Source of the DNA: an uncultured Chloroflexota bacterium
GTDB lineage: Bacteria; Chloroflexota; Anaerolineae; Anaerolineales; Anaerolineaceae
Length of the DNA stretch: 64,000 nucleotides
Direction: 5' to 3'
NCBI GenBank assembly: GCA_902791025.1
Contig: CADATZ010000009.1
Coordinates: 59,151 to 123,150 of the forward strand
The position numbers and the translations under genes were made by a program. Positions 18,708 through 27,677 of this stretch are shown piece after piece (the stretch's first letter is position 1; the number at the start of each line of letters is the position of its first letter). The notes below the pieces were generated by a model, which did not search any database, was not told the origin of the DNA, and saw only the letters and a list, made by a program, of their open reading frames with translations.

Positions 18708-18744
18708 AGGATTTTTTCCTTATATTGTGTTTTATTCAGTATCC

Positions 18745-18945
18745 ACCGACGCACATGGGGACAGTCGAAGCTCTCGCTCTGAAACAATGCATGATGCGGT
18801 GACGCACATGGGAACAGGCACGCTTGTGTCGGCTGCGTCGCACAAGATGTTTGTAAATGTGCTGTGTCAATGAGCGACGCACATGGGGACAGGCACGCTT
18901 GTGTCGGCTTCGCGACACAAGATGCCAGACCCCATGTGCTCCGTT
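18745..18945 (+). repeat. F1 palindromes G with an R3 fragment
   Basis: A truncated F1 arm joined to R3 sequence (about 18751-18800, GAAGCTCTCGCTCTGAA), a palindrome with a decayed right arm (18804 to about 18862), and a complete 61-bp F1 palindrome (18879-18939). The complete copy abuts the 3' end of the threonine aldolase gene, followed by a few CTAATCT period-7 units. Confidence 0.75.
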
Positions 18946-18948
18946 TCT

Positions 18949-20007
18949 CTAATCTCTAATCTCTGAACTCTTCTTCTTGAGTTCCTCCAGGAACGCGTCG
19001 ACTGCCTCTTCCTTTGTTGCCCAGGATGTGACGATGCGGGTGATGGAGTGCTTCGGGTCGGTGCGGCCCCAGTCCCAATAGGAACAGGCGTATTTGTCCT
19101 CGAGCTGATAGATCAGCTCGTCCGGGAAGATGGGGAAGATCTGGTTGGTCGGGCTGTTCAGCATGAAGGAAAATCCCAGGTCCGCGATGCCCTTCTGCAT
19201 CTTCTGCGCAAGTTCCACCGCATGGCGGGCGAGTTCGAAGTAAAGATCGTCGCGGAACAGCTCTGCGAATTGGATGCCCAGCAGTCTGCCCTTGGCAAGC
19301 ATGCCACCCTTCTGTTTGATCATGTAGCGGAAGCAGGGCATCAGCTCCGGTGAGGAAACGACCACCGCTTCACCGAACAGTGCGCCGTTCTTGGTGCCGC
19401 CGATGTAAAAGACGTCCGCGAGTTCCTCCAGGTCCGCGAGGGTGAGATCGTTCTCGGCACAGACCAGGGCGGCTCCCAGACGGGCACCGTCAACGAAAAG
19501 CGGCATGTGGAATTTATGACATATATCTGAAATTGCTTTCAATTCGGCTTTGCTGTAGATGGTGCCGTATTCGGTAGGCTGGGAGATGTAGACCATGCCC
19601 GGCTGGACCTGATGCTCAAAACTTTCGGAATCGTAGTGGGCGCGGACCAGACGTTCGATCTGTTCGGCATTGATCTTGCCTTCATGGTGCGGCAGCGTCA
19701 GAACCTTGTGCCCGGTGGCTTCAATAGCGCCGGACTCATGGACGGCAATGTGGCCGGTATCGGCGGCGATCACGCCCTGGTAGGGTTTGAGAATCGAGGC
19801 AATGACGGTGGTGTTGGTCTGGGTCCCGCCGACGAGAAAGTGGATCTCGGTTTCGGGTCTGCGGAGGTGGCGGCGGATCAGTGTCTTTGCCTCCTCGCAG
19901 TATTCGTCTTCGCCGTAGCCGGAGGATTGCAGCCGGTTGGTCCGGACCAGTGCGTCAAGAATGCGCTCATGTGCGCCTTCGGAATAGTCGTTGTAAAAGC
20001 TGATCAT
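18949..20007 (-). CDS. ltaE: Low-specificity L-threonine aldolase
   Basis: A 352-residue fold-type I PLP enzyme that would cleave L-threonine or allo-threonine to glycine and acetaldehyde. It opens MISFYNDYSEGAHERIL; the substrate and PLP region includes GGTQTNTTV, the aspartate region reads LFVDGARLGAAL, and the Schiff-base lysine lies in YIGGTKNGALFG. The start at 20007 has GGAG 6 bases upstream, so the longer in-frame extension is unlikely to be used. Length and motifs are normal for the bacterial family. It follows herA on the same strand, but a repeat tract lies between and no functional link to DNA repair is evident. Confidence 0.92.
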   Translation of the reverse strand: MISFYNDYSEGAHERILDALVRTNRLQSSGYGEDEYCEEAKTLIRRHLRRPETEIHFLVGGTQTNTTVIASILKPYQGVIAADTGHIAVHESGAIEATGHKVLTLPHHEGKINAEQIERLVRAHYDSESFEHQVQPGMVYISQPTEYGTIYSKAELKAISDICHKFHMPLFVDGARLGAALVCAENDLTLADLEELADVFYIGGTKNGALFGEAVVVSSPELMPCFRYMIKQKGGMLAKGRLLGIQFAELFRDDLYFELARHAVELAQKMQKGIADLGFSFMLNSPTNQIFPIFPDELIYQLEDKYACSYWDWGRTDPKHSITRIVTSWATKEEAVDAFLEELKKKSSEIRD

Positions 20008-20021
20008 TTGTTGCTCCTTCG

Positions 20022-20110
20022 TCGAAAGTTCAAAGTTCAAAGTATAAAGTTCAATGTGTAAATTGAATTCGTGTATTTGTATTATACATTTTAAATTTAA
20101 ACTTTGCTCT
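20022..20110. repeat. Period-7 repeat pair (AAAGTTC)
   Basis: Three to four AAAGTTC units (20025-20052) and a looser reverse-complement arm rich in TTTAAACTTT (20089-20108) between herA and ltaE. It is a short member of the period-7 family seen across the window. Confidence 0.5.
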
Positions 20111-20113
20111 CTT

Positions 20114-21784
20114 TTAATTACTCATCCAATCGTCTTCTTCGTCAGGAAGTTCTTCGGGCAGATCCAGTGATTTTCTGTCATCTTTCAATAACTGATTCCA
20201 GAACTCATTATCGTAGAGGCGGGAGCGGATGGGCAGCGGCATGGGGACGCCGTAACCGAGCAGAAGAACTTCCTGCTTAGGCTGCAGTCGCGAGAGCATC
20301 CCGCGCAGCGAATCCTTGCCGGAAAGACCGGAGAGGACCGCGGCGATATCCAGTTCGTCCCCCAGCCAGCCGGAAACACGCGTCCCCAGCTGGGACATGA
20401 TCTCATCATCGATCTGTGAGGGACGCTGGTCAATGACGAGCAGGGTCACGGAATACTTGCGCATTTCCCGCGCGATCAGGGAAAAAGCCGTCTGAGAAGC
20501 CATCTCGCGGTTGAGCAGCTTGTGCGCCTCTTCGATGGCGACGACAAGCGGTGTTGGTTTGGCGAAACCCTTCCCGGAGAAATATTCCTCCGAGCGCCGC
20601 TCCCATTCTGCCCGGACCTTGCGGGTGAGGATGTTGGCAACCAGCAGGTAATCCAGGTCGGTCTGGAATTTCCCGAAGGAAAGGATGACGGAAATGCCGT
20701 TCTCCAGTGCGTTGATGATCTGAGAGACGACGTTGTGCGGCGTTTTCTCGATCATGTAGTCGCTGTGATAGAGCCGGTTGAGCTTGGATTGCAGAGATTC
20801 CGCGGCTGCCACGTTGATGTTGTTGGCATCCGCCCACTCCTCGACGGTCCCGTATTCCGACCCCGGTTTCATCTCCATAAAGGTTTGAAGCCATTTGTCC
20901 TTGAAGGAGCGTTCAAGCGCGAAAAGTGTGGTCGCGGTGGTTTCCCGCAGGTTGAGTTCACGGGTCAGCATCTGCACGTCGGTCGGCGTGACGTCGCTGT
21001 ATTCGATCATCAGGTCAAAATCCGGCAGCATGCCATTGATGCGGTTCCCGCGTCCGAGTGCGCAAACCTTAACGCGGTCCGGGAGTTTTTGCTTGAGCCC
21101 CGGTACGTTTTTCCCGCCGCTGCCGCTGTCGACAGAAGCGGTGCCGAAAGCGTATTCGTTGTGCATATCAAAGACCAGTGCGGAGGCCTGCCGGGAGCGA
21201 ATCAGTCCGGCGAGGATCATGCGGGTGAGGTAGGATTTCCCGGTGCCGGTGGAGCCGAAGATGCCGGAGGAGCGTTCGACGAATTTTTCCATGTTGATGG
21301 CAACCGGATGTCCCTGTTCGCGGGTGGAGCCGATCTCAAAATGTTTCGGGTCGCCCGGTGAGCCAAAGATGGCGGCTACGTCAAAAGCCTCTGCTGCACG
21401 CAGCGGGGAATGGTGCGGCGGGACCATTTTGACCGGCAGCGGATTGGGATCAACGTTTTGGTCAAAGGGGTCGTATTCCGGTGTTCCGGGTGCATAACCG
21501 ATGTTCTGCATCAGGGCGGGCATGATCTCCACTTCGGTGTAAAGGGTCCGTTCTGTCAGTTTATCGCGGATGGCGGCGGGGAGGCGGTTCATGGTGTGAG
21601 CGTCGGTGAATTTTGAATCGATTGCGCATAGTTTTAGATTTGTTACCAGGCCGTAAAAGACCCGCGGACCGTTTTCAACGACCACAAAGCTGCCTTCCTG
21701 CACAGCTTCCGGCGGAACCGTCAGCCGCGCGATGAATCCCTCTTTGAGACTCCCGCCGGTAATATACCCGATTTGATTGTTCAT
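20114..21784 (-). CDS. herA: HerA-type DNA translocase ATPase
   Basis: About 556 residues. The N-terminal HAS-barrel (about 1-130) is followed by an FtsK/HerA RecA-like core: Walker A GSTGTGKS (residues 182-189 counted from an upstream ATG at 21799), Walker B with catalytic Glu in VVAIEEAHKLL, and late motifs typical of HerA (VIDQRPSQIDDEIMSQLGTR). HerA forms a hexamer that pumps DNA and works with the nuclease NurA in end processing. nurA and a HAS-barrel gene lie just upstream on the same strand, separated from herA by F1 repeats. The start could be 21799 or 21784; the latter has GGTGA just upstream. The HerA-NurA pair is best known in archaea and occurs in a minority of bacteria, including Chloroflexota. 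Confidence 0.9.
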   Translation of the reverse strand: MNNQIGYITGGSLKEGFIARLTVPPEAVQEGSFVVVENGPRVFYGLVTNLKLCAIDSKFTDAHTMNRLPAAIRDKLTERTLYTEVEIMPALMQNIGYAPGTPEYDPFDQNVDPNPLPVKMVPPHHSPLRAAEAFDVAAIFGSPGDPKHFEIGSTREQGHPVAINMEKFVERSSGIFGSTGTGKSYLTRMILAGLIRSRQASALVFDMHNEYAFGTASVDSGSGGKNVPGLKQKLPDRVKVCALGRGNRINGMLPDFDLMIEYSDVTPTDVQMLTRELNLRETTATTLFALERSFKDKWLQTFMEMKPGSEYGTVEEWADANNINVAAAESLQSKLNRLYHSDYMIEKTPHNVVSQIINALENGISVILSFGKFQTDLDYLLVANILTRKVRAEWERRSEEYFSGKGFAKPTPLVVAIEEAHKLLNREMASQTAFSLIAREMRKYSVTLLVIDQRPSQIDDEIMSQLGTRVSGWLGDELDIAAVLSGLSGKDSLRGMLSRLQPKQEVLLLGYGVPMPLPIRSRLYDNEFWNQLLKDDRKSLDLPEELPDEEDDWMSN

Positions 21785-21837
21785 TGTTTCACCATTCATT
21801 ATTTACTGTTTTTTATTTGTAACTTTTCAGAATCCGA

Positions 21838-22100
21838 AGCGACGCACATGGGGACAGGCGAAGCTCTCGCTCTGAATCAACAAGGCGAAGCTGTTAGCGT
21901 GCTGTGTTAATGAGCGACGCACATGGGGACAGGCACACTCGTGTCGGCTTCGCGACACAAGATGCCAGACCCCATGTGCTCCGGTGTCGGCTTCGCGACA
22001 CAAGATTCAGTTAGGTTCTGTGATAATGGGCGACGCACATGGGGACAGGCACACTTGTGTCGGCTTCGCGACACAAGATGCCAGACCCCATGTGCTCTGT
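21838..22100 (+). repeat. F1 palindromes H between herA and the HAS-barrel gene
   Basis: A truncated F1 arm fused to R3 sequence (about 21841-21900), then complete 61-bp palindromes at 21919-21979 and 22035-22095 in the same orientation. They fill the 330 bp between two genes expected to work together. The minus-strand transcript from nurA toward herA would have to pass through these hairpins. Confidence 0.8.
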
Positions 22101-22115
22101 GCTGAATAGATACTT

Positions 22116-22736
22116 TCATTCTTCATTTACAAAAATGTCGGCGTCGCCGATGGCGCCCAGCACGGCAATCAGAGCGGATGGGTTATCTGTGTAGAGGTCC
22201 ATCACTTCTGCGACGGCCCGTTCCGCCCAGTCATTTTCGCCAAGCTGGACATGCGCTTTCGCTGTTTCGCGCAGATGTACCGCGAGAAGTTCTCCTGCCG
22301 GCTGTTGTGTCACGTTCACCAGCAGCCGCAGATAGCCGAATTTGCGGGTGAACTCGCAGATCTCCCTGACAGTGCAGGGGTAGATCTCCGTCAGGGTGAC
22401 CGGCGGACGGGGCGGCAGCAGATGGAGTACTCGGTCGCCTTCCATATAGCCGATGAAGGCGACGCGGATGACGATGGGAACATTGCGGTTCTCCTGGGCG
22501 TCCCGGATCACTTCCTCCGAGATTCCGGAGCTGGAGGCGATCTGCCTCAAAAAGCCGTCCTCTTCCAGGGTGATGTCGGTAACGACGCCATAAATTTCCG
22601 GCTGTCCGTTCCCCATCGGGATGCGCAGCATGGATCCGAAGGCGGGTATCTCATTTTGCGGCGTCAATGCGCTCACCACGCACTCCCGTGAATTTGCGCT
22701 CAACATTCGTCCAATGCAGCTGTGTTTTGTTTCCAT
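22116..22736 (-). CDS. HAS-barrel-like protein of the HerA-NurA locus
   Basis: A 206-residue protein between herA and nurA. The first 120 residues resemble the HerA N-terminal barrel: an opening ribbon (SRECVVSALTPQNEIPAFGS), a GVVTDI turn like GLVTNL in HerA, and a middle strand pair. The C-terminal part (ICEFTRKFGYLRLLVNVTQQ onward) is helical and acidic, without catalytic motifs. No ATPase motif is present. It may be an adaptor for the HerA ring or compete with its barrel. That assignment comes from gene order and weak similarity, so it is tentative. Confidence 0.65.
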   Translation of the reverse strand: METKHSCIGRMLSANSRECVVSALTPQNEIPAFGSMLRIPMGNGQPEIYGVVTDITLEEDGFLRQIASSSGISEEVIRDAQENRNVPIVIRVAFIGYMEGDRVLHLLPPRPPVTLTEIYPCTVREICEFTRKFGYLRLLVNVTQQPAGELLAVHLRETAKAHVQLGENDWAERAVAEVMDLYTDNPSALIAVLGAIGDADIFVNEE

Positions 22737-22859
22737 TTATTTGTCCGTTTCCTGATATTTCATTTCTGTTCATTTTTTATTTTAACATATTTATATTTTC
22801 GGCGAGAGGTGATTTTGATCTGTAATTGTTTTTGAAAAATGATATAACAAGGGAGGGTG

Positions 22860-23993
22860 TCACCTGTCCCCTATTAAATCCTTCGCGATCTGTTTATTGG
22901 ATTTCTCCGGCGGGGTGAGACCGTTTGTGGTCATCTCTCTCAGGAGGCGTGTTTTGATCTCCTCCTTTTCCGCAAAAGTCACCACGGCTGATTCGTGTGC
23001 CCGATGGAGGATGAAAGGATAGGGATGTCCGCCCAGTACGCGGCATTGTTCCATCAGCACGGCATGCAGCAGGTCGGGGATGAAGCTTTCTTCCGCAGCC
23101 CAGGCGGGAAGCTCCACCCGGCTGATATAGGGATGTCCGGGACGGCCGATATTCATATAGAAAAAGCAAAGACGCAGGTCTTTCCCAAGATCCCGATTCA
23201 GCCGGGAATTCATGCCGAAAACTGCGGAACGTTCACCGGGCGCGAGTAGGCGGCTGAAGAGCATGCTGTCATCTGCTCCCGGGTTTTTATCTTCCTTTGC
23301 GGACCCGGTCCGCAGCAGGTCCAGCATCCGCAGAACCGGATCGGAGCGGGGACGGTCGATATAGCCGGCGGCGGGAATTTTGTGTGCAGCCAGTTCCATC
23401 AGGGCTTCGAGATATTCTGCTTTGAGCAGGTCTTGTCCCTGCATTTCGGGTGTGTCGGTAAAAAGCTCCAGCGGGCCGTCTGTGAGGGCAAAGGTGGTGA
23501 TATCGTGAGCGGTTTGAGCGGCAATTTCCGCAAGAAAACGTTTTTCCGCTGCATCTCGCTGTACACCGAGCAGATTCTCGGAAGGAAGGTCGTCAAAGGG
23601 AAGCAGTTTGGTGCGGGTGATGATGCGGGGCGTTTGGCCGCTGTGAATGATGAGTTCCACTACAGCGGTATTGATGAGTCCGAAGCTGATCTCATCATGG
23701 CGGCTGGGGCTGATCTGCGAACCGTCACAGGCAAGAAGTCGGATCTGCACGGGCGGCAGCGGTGGGAGAGGATGAGATGTATCAATGGCTTCTTCCCTTG
23801 GGAGGGCACAGCGGGTTTCCGGTTTTTCGGCTAAGGCTGCGTTGATGCGTTCCCGAAGGTCAGCGTTTTCTGCCTCTGCGCGAAGCTCCGTTTCGTATTG
23901 GTTAGCTGCCCGGTTGAACGCATCATGCCGAAGGCGAAGGGTCTGCCCGGCATTTTTTAGTTGGGTGCGTAATTGTTCATAGTTGACCGGCAT
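22860..23993 (-). CDS. nurA: NurA-domain nuclease
   Basis: A 377-residue protein matching the NurA 5'-3' nuclease layout. An N-terminal helical segment of about 85 residues precedes the metal-binding DGSQ motif (D90), in LLACDGSQISPSRHDEISF. A second acidic motif is ALTDGPLELF and the C-terminal catalytic region is FILHRAHESAVVTFAEKEE (H333). The ATG has a Shine-Dalgarno GAGGAA. It is first in the minus-strand order nurA, HAS-barrel protein, herA, so the three genes probably supply a DNA end-resection machine. NurA in archaea acts with HerA, Mre11 and Rad50; the last two are not in this window. Confidence 0.82.
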   Translation of the reverse strand: MPVNYEQLRTQLKNAGQTLRLRHDAFNRAANQYETELRAEAENADLRERINAALAEKPETRCALPREEAIDTSHPLPPLPPVQIRLLACDGSQISPSRHDEISFGLINTAVVELIIHSGQTPRIITRTKLLPFDDLPSENLLGVQRDAAEKRFLAEIAAQTAHDITTFALTDGPLELFTDTPEMQGQDLLKAEYLEALMELAAHKIPAAGYIDRPRSDPVLRMLDLLRTGSAKEDKNPGADDSMLFSRLLAPGERSAVFGMNSRLNRDLGKDLRLCFFYMNIGRPGHPYISRVELPAWAAEESFIPDLLHAVLMEQCRVLGGHPYPFILHRAHESAVVTFAEKEEIKTRLLREMTTNGLTPPEKSNKQIAKDLIGDR

Positions 23994-24047
23994 GGTGGTT
24001 CCTCATGGTTCGATACCTATCTCTATTATATATTTAATGACGGTGAC

Positions 24048-24108
24048 GCACATGAGGACAGGCACGCTTGTGTTGGCTTCGCAGCACAAGGTGCCAGTCC
24101 CCAAGTGC
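24048..24108 (+). repeat. F1 palindrome I
   Basis: A diverged but full-length 61-bp F1 copy just upstream of nurA (CACATGAGG in place of CACATGGGG; right arm ending CCCCAAGTGC). Its divergence resembles that of the copy inside the coding sequence at 33166-33226. Confidence 0.8.
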
Positions 24109-24178
24109 TCCGTGAAAATAACATTTGTCATAATTATAGTGTAACTTTAGACACCTGTATGATTTTCGTACAGTTAGT

Positions 24179-24284
24179 TATACTAATCATATGCAAGGCT
24201 TTCAGGAGGGGGTATGGGGAAAGTCTTTGGTTCAAAGGAACCAAAATGATGGTCAGGGCGTCTATTACAGGCGCTCTGTTTTTT
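24179..24284 (+). ncRNA. Candidate small RNA or leader peptide with intrinsic terminator
   Basis: A possible -10 (TATACT 24179-24184, weak -35) is followed by AGGAGGGGG (24204-24212) and an 11-codon frame, MGKVFGSKEPK (24214-24249). The frame contains an 8-bp hairpin (TTTGGTTC 24226-24233 with GAACCAAA 24238-24245). A second hairpin (CAGGGCG 24254-24260 with CGCTCTG 24272-24278) runs into six T (24279-24284), an intrinsic terminator. No gene follows on this strand, so it could be a free small RNA or tiny peptide gene. The function is unknown. Confidence 0.4.
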
Positions 24285-24293
24285 AATAGATTG

Positions 24294-24398
24294 GAGATGT
24301 GAGATCAGAGAGGATTAGAAAGCGCCTGCGAATCAGCCAGTTTTCTTAAATCTCTAATCTCTTATCTCTTATCTCTAATCTCTTATCTCTTATCTCTA
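24294..24398. repeat. Period-7 repeat pair (CTTATCT/CTAATCT)
   Basis: The right arm is CTAATCT and CTTATCT units (24352-24398). A shorter opposing arm (GAGATCAGAGAGGATTAG, about 24299-24317) lies to the left. The tract ends inside the 3' end of the UPF0316 gene. Confidence 0.6.
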
Positions 24399-24938
24399 TT
24401 TTCTCCACGTTCCGGACTGGACCGGGCTGAAATCGTCTTCGGTGATAAAGGCTGCTCCGTCGATATCTTTGATGATCTTGCGGACTTCCTTCGCATGCTT
24501 TCGTTTGACACTGCTGGAGACCAGATCAACGGTGCCGTCTCTGCCCTGTCCGACCAGTTCCGTGACACCGTAACCTTTTTCACGCAAGGCCTCTGCAATC
24601 TCATGGCCTTTGTTTTTCGAAACGATATTGATCTGTTTGAACCCGATAGCCAGCCGCTCTTCAATGCGCATACCCAGCACATTGCCGGTGGCATACCCCA
24701 CGCCGTAGCAGAGAATGGTGAAGGGGTGCTTTGCCCCGGTCAGTACGCTGCTGATGGCGACAACATAAATGATAGAGGTTGTTACCCCGAGGATCCAAAC
24801 GATAACGCGCTGCCCTCTTACGACAAACAGCATGCGCAGCGTGTCCAGGCACATGTCGATGAGCCTGAGCAGAAAAATGACAAATCCTCCCAGGAGGACG
24901 TCGGGTGTCAATGTGTTGAAAAATTCTGTTATATTCAT
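24396..24938 (-). CDS. UPF0316 membrane protein (DUF5698-DUF2179)
   Basis: A 180-residue protein. Three hydrophobic helices occupy residues about 15-100 (LLGGFVIFLLRLIDMCLDTL, then VIVWILGVTTSIIYVVAISS). A cytoplasmic DUF2179 domain follows (about 105-175: GHEIAEALREKGYGVTELVG). This is the UPF0316/YebE-like architecture, whose function has not been settled. DUF2179 domains elsewhere are thought to bind nucleotide-type ligands. The start has AAGGAAG upstream. Period-7 repeats flank it on both sides and it does not share an operon with its neighbours. Confidence 0.85.
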   Translation of the reverse strand: MNITEFFNTLTPDVLLGGFVIFLLRLIDMCLDTLRMLFVVRGQRVIVWILGVTTSIIYVVAISSVLTGAKHPFTILCYGVGYATGNVLGMRIEERLAIGFKQINIVSKNKGHEIAEALREKGYGVTELVGQGRDGTVDLVSSSVKRKHAKEVRKIIKDIDGAAFITEDDFSPVQSGTWRK

Positions 24939-24956
24939 AGTTCTTCCTTTAGAGAC

Positions 24957-25060
24957 AGGTGTTAGGTGTTGGGTATTAGGTGTTAGGAAATAATGATATT
25001 GTGGTAAATATATTGTTTAGTCCCTATTCACTATTATTACCTAATACCTATCACCTACTT
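24957..25060. repeat. Period-7 repeat pair (GTGTTAG)
   Basis: GTGTTAG-type units at 24958-24988 and a reverse-complement-like arm (CCTAATACCTATCACCTA) at 25024-25058. Together with the terminator at 25077 they fill the gap between UPF0316 and glgP. Confidence 0.6.
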
Positions 25061-25072
25061 TATTAAACGAAA

Positions 25073-25102
25073 AAGACCGGGAACATTGTTCCCGGCCCTT
25101 TT
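25073..25102 (-). terminator. Intrinsic terminator of glgP
   Basis: A perfect hairpin, CCGGGAAC/GTTCCCGG (25077-25095), with T-rich tracts on both sides. It is placed 15 bases after the glgP stop on the minus strand and probably works in both directions. Confidence 0.85.
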
Positions 25103-25109
25103 TCTTTGA

Positions 25110-27266
25110 TTAGTCGTTCTGGATGGCGGGAACGTACAGTTTTCTGACGTATTCACTGACCATTCTCCGGGTGGAGAACATCGGGGAAAGGGTCTTGATG
25201 GCGTTCTTCATCATCTTCATCCATTCGGTTGACGGTTCGGCGGGATCTTTGCGATAGTAATACTTCGGGACGATCTCGTTTTCCAGCGTTTCATAAAGGC
25301 TCAGTGCATCAGCATCATCCTGAGCTTCGTTGGATTCGTATTCATCTTCGGTACCGATGGCCCAGCCGTTCATGCCGTTGTAGCCTTCAGCCCACCAGCC
25401 GTCGAGGACGGAGAAGTTCAGCGCACCGTTCATGGCGGCCTTCATTCCTGACGTACCGGAAGCTTCATTCGGACGGCGCGGTGTGTTCATCCAGACGTCG
25501 ACACTCTGAACGAGGTGACGGGCGATATCCATATTGTAGTCTTCCAGGAATACCATGCGTCCGCCGGTGCGGTGATCTTTGATGGCGCGGTAGAGCTGCT
25601 GGACGATCAGCTTGCCGGGTTCATCTGCCGGATGTGCTTTACCGGAGAAGATGATCTGGACCGGGCGATCGATATCGTTCAGAATGCGGATCAGGCGTTC
25701 ATAGTCGCGCAGGATCAAATAACCGCGTTTGTAGGTCGGGAAACGGCGGGCAAAGCCAATGGTCAAGGCATCCGGTTCCAGCATAACGCCACCGGCAATG
25801 ATCTGCACCGGGTGAACGGAACCGGTCAGCCAGGCCTTGCGGGCTGCGCGGGTGATGTAGTTGTTGAGCATGCGCTTTTGATGGCGGCGGACATCCCACA
25901 GAACGAAATCCGGGATAGTGTCGACCTTTTCCCAGTTCTTCGGGTCATCCGGATTGGTGCGCCAGTCGGTGCCCAGGTATTCATCAAATACCAGACCCAT
26001 GCGGCGGGAAAGCCAGCTGAAGCTGTGCACACCGTTGGTGATGGATGTGATCGGAACTTCGTCAACGCTGCGTTCCGGCCACAGGAAGTGCCACATCTTG
26101 CGGGAAACGGCACCGTGCAGTGCGGAAACGCCGTTGTTGTGTTCGGACAGTTTGAGTGCCAGGATCGGCATGGTGAACTGTTCGCCCCATTCGGTGTTTT
26201 CTTTAGCCAGATCGATGAATTGATCACGGGTGAGACCGAGTTTCTGCCACATTGGCGCGAAATACTTTTCGATGAGCCAGACAGGGAATTTGTCATTGCC
26301 GGCCGGAACCGGTGTATGAGTGGTGAAGACATCGCTCTTGCGGACGATTGCGGCAGCTTCTTCAAAAGTCTTGCCGGCAGCAACCATTTCATTGCAGCGT
26401 TCCAGTGACAGGAATGCCGCATGGCCTTCGTTCATATGCCAGACGGCAGGATCAATGCCGAGCAGGCGCATGGTGCGGACGCCGCCGATACCGAGCAGGA
26501 TCTCCTGGGAGATTCTGGTTTCCAGATCGGCAGTGTAAAGCTTGGCGGTCAGCTGCTGGTCATAGGAGCTGTTTTCCGGGATGGTAGTGTCAAGCAGGTA
26601 AAGGGAAACACGTCCAACCTGCATCTTCCAGACCTGAGCGTAGATTTCGCGGCCCGGAAGGGTGACGGAGACGAGAACCTTTTTCCCATCTTCGTAGTAG
26701 AGCGGGATGATTGGCAATTTGTGAAAATCAAGGTAGAAGTTTGAGGTTTCCTGCCAGCCGTCTTCACTGATCTTCTGAACAAAGTAGCCCTGGTTATAGA
26801 TAAAACCGATGGCGTTGAGCGGCAGACCCATGTCGGAGGATTCCTTCAGATGGTCACCGGCGAGAATGCCGAGGCCGCCTGCATAAGCCGGGATGGATTC
26901 GTGGAGACCGAATTCAAATGAAAGATATGCAATTGATTTGTCTGAATGATTGGGATAGTTTTGATTGAACCAGGTGTTTGTATCGTTCATGTAGGCATCA
27001 AAATCTGCCATGGTGCTGTCATAATGCTTCAGATACTCTAAATCTTCTGAGGCTTCTTTGAGCGTTTCCTGCGATACTTCCTGAAGCATGATGATTGGGT
27101 TGTGCTGGACATATTCCCAAAGAGTTTTGTTCAGTTTTCTGTAAAGATTGATCGCTTCCGGATTCCAGGCCCAATACAGGTTATATGCTAACTCGTTCAG
27201 CCGTCCGATACGTTCCGGCACTTCCGGATTGGCGACCGGGACTCTTTCATAAATTTTCTTTTGCAT
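25110..27266 (-). CDS. glgP: Alpha-glucan phosphorylase (short type, GT35)
   Basis: A 718-residue cytosolic enzyme that releases glucose-1-phosphate from glycogen or maltodextrin. The N-terminal catalytic half has AYLSFEFGLHESIPAYAGGL and GHAAFLSLER. The PLP site is EASGTSGMKAAMNGALN, with the lysine near residue 608. The shorter length than classic muscle or E. coli phosphorylases (about 800-850 residues) matches the TIGR02094 short subfamily common in Chloroflexota, Thermotogae and archaea. AAGGA lies 8 bases before the ATG. It appears to be transcribed alone and ends at a strong terminator. No other glycogen gene is in the window. Confidence 0.95.
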   Translation of the reverse strand: MQKKIYERVPVANPEVPERIGRLNELAYNLYWAWNPEAINLYRKLNKTLWEYVQHNPIIMLQEVSQETLKEASEDLEYLKHYDSTMADFDAYMNDTNTWFNQNYPNHSDKSIAYLSFEFGLHESIPAYAGGLGILAGDHLKESSDMGLPLNAIGFIYNQGYFVQKISEDGWQETSNFYLDFHKLPIIPLYYEDGKKVLVSVTLPGREIYAQVWKMQVGRVSLYLLDTTIPENSSYDQQLTAKLYTADLETRISQEILLGIGGVRTMRLLGIDPAVWHMNEGHAAFLSLERCNEMVAAGKTFEEAAAIVRKSDVFTTHTPVPAGNDKFPVWLIEKYFAPMWQKLGLTRDQFIDLAKENTEWGEQFTMPILALKLSEHNNGVSALHGAVSRKMWHFLWPERSVDEVPITSITNGVHSFSWLSRRMGLVFDEYLGTDWRTNPDDPKNWEKVDTIPDFVLWDVRRHQKRMLNNYITRAARKAWLTGSVHPVQIIAGGVMLEPDALTIGFARRFPTYKRGYLILRDYERLIRILNDIDRPVQIIFSGKAHPADEPGKLIVQQLYRAIKDHRTGGRMVFLEDYNMDIARHLVQSVDVWMNTPRRPNEASGTSGMKAAMNGALNFSVLDGWWAEGYNGMNGWAIGTEDEYESNEAQDDADALSLYETLENEIVPKYYYRKDPAEPSTEWMKMMKNAIKTLSPMFSTRRMVSEYVRKLYVPAIQND

Positions 27267-27411
27267 TTTTCCTTATCCTTCTTCCTGATTCAATATCGAA
27301 TCAGCGTTGGTTTCACAATAAAGTCACTATATATCTTACTTGATAAATGATTTTCAGCATGGAAAAAGTGACATTTATCAGGGAAGAAGGTCTGTTTTTC
27401 CGTGAAGCGGA

Positions 27412-27660
27412 TTATTCAGCAGTATAGCTGCTTTCGTATAAGTATTCAGGAGCGATGTCTGTTTCATCATCCCAAATAACCGTTCCGTATTCTGCTCTGG
27501 CTGAAAGAAAAAATGCAAGATTATTTAATTTTTGGTATATTGGTTTTTTGAGAAGGGGGTGTACATCGAAAATTTTTTTTGCGCCATCAGCAAAAGTAAT
27601 ATGCAGCGTGTAGTCGGAGTTCGGTTTTACGTCTTTTACGACCCAATTTGGTGTTTTCAT
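27412..27660 (-). CDS. DUF2442 family protein
   Basis: An 82-residue protein opening MKTPNWVVKDVKPNSDYTLH, then FADGAKKIFDVHPLLKKPIY; the VKPNxDYTLxxxFxDG pattern identifies DUF2442. It follows the DUF4160 gene by 17 bases on the same strand, and the two families commonly occur as a pair. Several authors treat DUF4160/DUF2442 pairs as possible toxin-antitoxin modules, but activity is not proved and no motif here decides it. The partner gene is frameshifted, so this copy may be an orphan. Confidence 0.8.
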   Translation of the reverse strand: MKTPNWVVKDVKPNSDYTLHITFADGAKKIFDVHPLLKKPIYQKLNNLAFFLSARAEYGTVIWDDETDIAPEYLYESSYTAE

Positions 27661-27677
27661 TATTCCTCGGGAAAAAA

